Shown here piece by piece: positions 60,846 through 64,000 of a stretch of 64,000 bases of DNA. Position numbers and translations under genes: made by a program. The notes under the pieces are model-generated. The model saw only the letters and a list, made by a program, of their open reading frames with translations, was not told the origin of the DNA and made no database searches. Origin of the DNA: Vitrella brassicaformis. Lineage: Eukaryota > Sar > Vitrellaceae. Where the stretch lies: assembly GCA_001179505.1 (NCBI GenBank), contig CDMY01000153.1:77663-141662 (forward strand). Reading direction: 5' to 3'. How positions within the stretch are numbered: position 1 is the first letter of the stretch; each line of letters starts with the position of its first letter.

Positions 60846-61569
60846 ACAAACGACCGACACGTCATTCTACACCACCCCACACCCACCCACCCCACAGCGC
60901 GCCACACCACACCACAAACGCCTTGCTGCTGTCTTTCCTGCCCTGCGTGTGTGCGAGTATGTATGTATGTATACATCCTCCCTCCCCCAAACAAGTGAGT
61001 AGGGAATGAGCAAGTAGGCACGACACACACACACACACAGACAGACAGTGGCTGACTGACATGAGAAATACAGGGGGGAGGGAGGGAGTCAAGCAGGCAG
61101 ACAGGAAGGGGTAGACGCATGGATGGATGGATGGATGCGCACACACACAGGCAGTCAAGAAGGAAGGCAAATAGCGCGTGGCTGTCAGTTAGTGGTGTGG
61201 ATGGATGGATGTGTCTATGTACGTATACATATGGGAAAACCTATGGCACGAGGCGCACACAAGACAGGGACAGGCAGCCACGCATGCCAGCACTGTCCCG
61301 GCCCCTCCCGTCCTGTCCTGTCCTGCCCCGCGCACTCACTCACTCTCAACCACCCCCCCCCACCCCACATAACACCAATCAATCGATATGATCACAGATT
61401 ACACACACACGGGTAGCTGCGTCTGCCTCCCCCACCCACACCACCCACATCAGCGGCCTCACTCATCCATCCGTCGCTCAATCCGTCAAGAAAGGCATGC
61501 ATCAATGCGTCAGTAGCATCAGGCAGTCAGGGCAGGAGGGAGGGAGGGCGGCAGGTGAGGGCAGATGGA

Positions 61570-64000
61570 TCACCTGCTGACGCCTGCCTGGGGGCGGGTC
61601 TGTACGATGATGATTTGGTTGCTCTTGATGAGCCCCTCTATGTCCTGGGGGCCGCCCATGGCCTCCTCGATGTCGAGGCCGATCTTTGCGATGTTCTTCA
61701 TCAGCTGCACGCGCCACTGCTTGTCGTTCACCAGACGCACACCGCGGTACTCTAAACGCACCCGCTTCGCCTCGTCCGTCACATAACTACCAAACATGCC
61801 TGCACCGCACCAAATCGACAAACGGATCAGGCAGGAATCATCAATCAGATGCAGCCAGCCACTGATCCATCCATCCATTCGTGTGTGCGTAGGGTACCCT
61901 GCCCAATGACTCCCTCGAGCTTCTGTGCGTTGGGGTCCGCCCGGAAGATGATGGACGGCCTGCCCAGGAGCCCCACCGACTTGCTGGGGAAGGACAGGCA
62001 CTGTGGCTCCGCGCCAGCCGACTTGTTGACGCGGAAGCTGAGCGCCCGGCCGGGGAAGGACAGGTTGGCTGTGAGGGCCTCCCCCAGCCCCACCACGATC
62101 TCGGCGTAGAGCTCGTCGTTGCTGGCGTCCTGCTGCGGGAAGGGGTTGCAGGTGTGGATGATGAAGGCGTAGTCGGGCGGGACGACCTCCTGCGCGAGGA
62201 TGGCCAGGCTGAGGTCGGCGTACGAGAGGCGGGCGCGGTGGATGGCGAGCCAGGGGCGGAGGGAGAACATCGAGGCCCACACCTTCTTGATGCACTCCCA
62301 CGCCCTGCTCTCGCTCGACATGAACAAAGCACCCAGCCGCTTGCAGCTCGTGTCCTGCACCGCCTGACGGAACTCCTGCATCGCATGCATCGCATCAACC
62401 AATAAACGAACGAACAGAGAGACACAGACATACATACACGCCGGATGGATTCTCTGCCAGGAGACTCCCATCCCAACCAGCCCAGCCAGCTCACCTGCAT
62501 GAGCTCGGGCGGCGCAACGAGTCTCATGACGAGTTGCCGCGCCTCCTCCAGCTGCCGATTAAGGGGGCTGTCGCGCGCAGTAGGTGGCGTCGCGACGTTG
62601 CCGGTGGCCCCCACATCTGCAGTGCTGAGGCCTGGTGCGAGTGTGGGTGGGCCGGTGGGGGCGGGGGGCGGCGACGCCAGCTGCGACGAGTGGGAGAGGT
62701 CCTTGAGCACACGAGTGAGCGACTCCAGGATCTGGCACACGCACACATACACATACACACATACATACACACATGCATTGCATGAAGCCGGCGATATGTC
62801 AGTCAGATGTCGGTCGAATGGTCGGTCGGTCGGTTGATGGTTTAGCTTACCCCCTCGTTCTTGTGGTAGAGGAGAGTCCGCTCGAACGTGCCGAACGGCA
62901 GGGCCAGCGACTGGGGGATCTGCACCGAATTCACGCCCACCGACGCTGAACGGGCAAACGAGCCCAACACCGAACAGACAGATGAGACGATGGATGGATG
63001 GACCGACCAACACAAGCACCACCATCTCCCTCCCTCCCTCCCTCCCTCCCTCCCTCCCAAGGGCTGCTTTGCTTACCCATCCTTTGCAGGTTGAGGCACT
63101 TCTGCCCCACATTGTGCGCGTCGAAGTCCCTCGCCAGCACTACCCACGGGGCCCCGCTGGCCGGGGCCATCGACAGGTTGAGCGGCTCGCCGGTGGGCGG
63201 GGGGGCGTGGTGCGGCTGGTGCCTGCCGAGGGCGGCGTCACTACTAGTGGCGGCGGATGCGTCGCCTGTCGGCCGGGTGAGCTCTGGGGGGGTGCCCTCG
63301 GGTGTGAGCTCGGGGTTCTCGACGCGTGGGCAGGCCTTGATGAAGAGGTCGCTACCGTCGCGCTTGACCGTCACACGCACCCACTGGCCGTTGTAGATCC
63401 TGCAACCAACGAATGGTGGCGAATGGATGAGAGAGGGATGATGGGATGTTTTGCATTTATTGTGATGCGTTTGTTGGATGGATGGGTCTTACTGGAGTCG
63501 CTCTGTGATTTGTTTCTCGAAGCATGTGGCGAAGAGGATGCGGAGGTTCCGCGCCCGCACGGCGAGGTGCGAGAGGAGGTCTGGCCCCTCCGAGCCGTGC
63601 CGCACCAGCACTCCCACCAAGCCCTCAGGGATCTCCTCCTCACCTATCAAACACACACATGCCACGCCCGCCCCATGTGATTGATGTGGATGGATGGATC
63701 ATTCACTTTGTCATTCTGTGTGTCTGTGTCTGTGTCTGTGTGTGGGTGTGCATGGCATGGCATGAATTGCCCACCCCACCCACCTGAGGCGGCGTTGCAG
63801 ACGAGTATGGTAGGGACTTCGAAAATGCGATCCTCGACGCTCGTGAGTCGGTCTACGAGCACGAGCTCGCCCTCGACCCGCTCTACAGTCGACACGAGCT
63901 GCCATGGCGGCAGGTGGGCTATCTCACGCAAGAACGGCTCCACACGCTGCAGCACCTGCAGGCAGTGTGGAAAAGGATCGACGGAGGGAGGGAGGGAAGG
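61570..64000 (-). CDS. GWD: alpha-glucan water dikinase, C-terminal part (5' end outside window)
   Basis: GWD phosphorylates glucosyl residues of starch at C6 using the beta-phosphate of ATP through a phosphohistidine, which primes starch breakdown. Coding runs right to left from beyond the window. The phosphohistidine domain is GVLVRHGSEGPDLLSHLAVR followed by RNLRILFATCFE (about 63520-63645), with the catalytic His in LLSHLAVRARN. A linker with Pro/Thr/Ala-rich inserts follows (63190-63300 and 62590-62690). The nucleotide-binding domain has FRQAVQDTSCKRLGALFMSS, SMFSLRPWLAIHRARLSYAD, LSLAILAQEVVPPDYAFIIH, YAEIVVGLGEAL, FPGRALSFRV, RPSIIFRADPNAQKLEGVIG and GGPQDIEGLIKSN, ending IIIVQTRPQAGVSR, stop at 61570. 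DIEGxI...QTRPQ is the usual end of the ATP-binding fold. Whether the starch is cytosolic or plastidial cannot be told without the N-terminus. Confidence 0.92.
63025..63058. repeat. (CTCC)n tetramer run in a GWD intron
   Basis: About eight CTCC units lie in the intron between the QKCLNLQRM and ASVGVNSVQIPQSLALPF exons; on the coding strand this is (GGAG)n. Confidence 0.9.

Larger units (their letters stand above)
57067..61569. other. 4.5 kb gene-free, microsatellite-rich region
   Basis: This lies between the convergent RsmE-like (+) and glucan water dikinase (-) genes. Runs include (AC)n at 57278-57300, GCAG tetramers near 57813-57835, GATC/GATG near 58487-58515, a CCGTCTGTC-type run at 59645-59725, (GAAA)n at about 60408-60436, GGGA tetramers near 60595-60613, (GGCAC)n at 60817-60845 and TATG near 60957-60972. 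Open frames exist on both strands up to 333 codons, but they have repeat-like composition (Cys/Val/His or Gly/Trp) and no domain. Part of it may be the 3' UTRs of the two flanking genes. Confidence 0.7.

Noticed and set aside
60143-61144. 333-codon minus-strand frame in the gene-free region
   Set aside because: The translation is dominated by Cys/Val/His/Pro strings produced by microsatellites, with no domain and no splice support.

Overview
The window is nuclear DNA from an intron-rich, GC-rich unicellular eukaryote with a plastid. The best fit is a chromerid alga of the Vitrella/Chromera type, but this is an inference. Introns are short (about 40-200 nt) with canonical GT..AG ends (mostly GTGAG/GTAAG..CAG) and are packed with simple repeats: (CA)n, (TG)n and GTCA/CAGT tetramers. 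Genes sit close together on both strands. Several proteins start with a signal peptide followed by a basic or Ser/Arg-rich stretch, the bipartite leader expected for a secondary plastid: a Tic22-like import factor, a two-domain glyoxalase I, a plant-type M48 peptidase and possibly an RsmE methyltransferase. A glucan water dikinase implies phosphorylated starch. A kinesin-9-type motor and polycystin channels imply a cilium or flagellum.

Layout, left to right: a PRIMPOL primase-polymerase (+, 657-2757); a small Lys-rich protein with a possible ubiquitin-like fold (-, 3178-3603); a very long multipass membrane protein resembling the protist TmcB/tiny-macrocysts family (+, 4231-12447); Tic22-like (+, 12846-14080); a GNAT acetyltransferase of bacterial type (-, 14224-15455); two-domain glyoxalase I (-, 15906-18160); a large SET-domain histone methyltransferase with extended low-complexity regions (-, 18400-26623); M48 peptidase (+, 26850-28861); kinesin-9-like motor (+, 29787-34261); a polycystin locus that reads as one gene with two complete channel units (-, 34599-41058); a START-like lipid-binding protein (+, 40962-42866); a Slo/BK-type channel with tandem RCK regions and an aberrant selectivity filter (+, 43607-50287); a small two-helix membrane protein (-, 50857-51135); an intronless disordered protein (+, 51211-52650); a ZSWIM2-type SWIM/RING/ZZ/RING ubiquitin ligase (-, 52853-55630); an RsmE-type rRNA methyltransferase (+, 55830-57066); a 4.5 kb microsatellite-rich, gene-free stretch; and the 3' part of a glucan water dikinase gene (-, 61570 to the right edge).

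The most unusual items are: (1) the fused double polycystin, whose two pores differ (LGK in unit 1, VGD in unit 2); (2) the Slo-like channel reading TVGRPR where TVGYGD is expected; (3) the TmcB-like giant, which contains two copies of a TM-ectodomain-TM module; (4) the recurrent GTCA tetramer runs that overlap splice donors. Splice junctions were worked out by eye from reading-frame continuity, so exon ends and some gene starts remain model-level calls. No tRNA, rRNA, CRISPR array or transposase was recognised.
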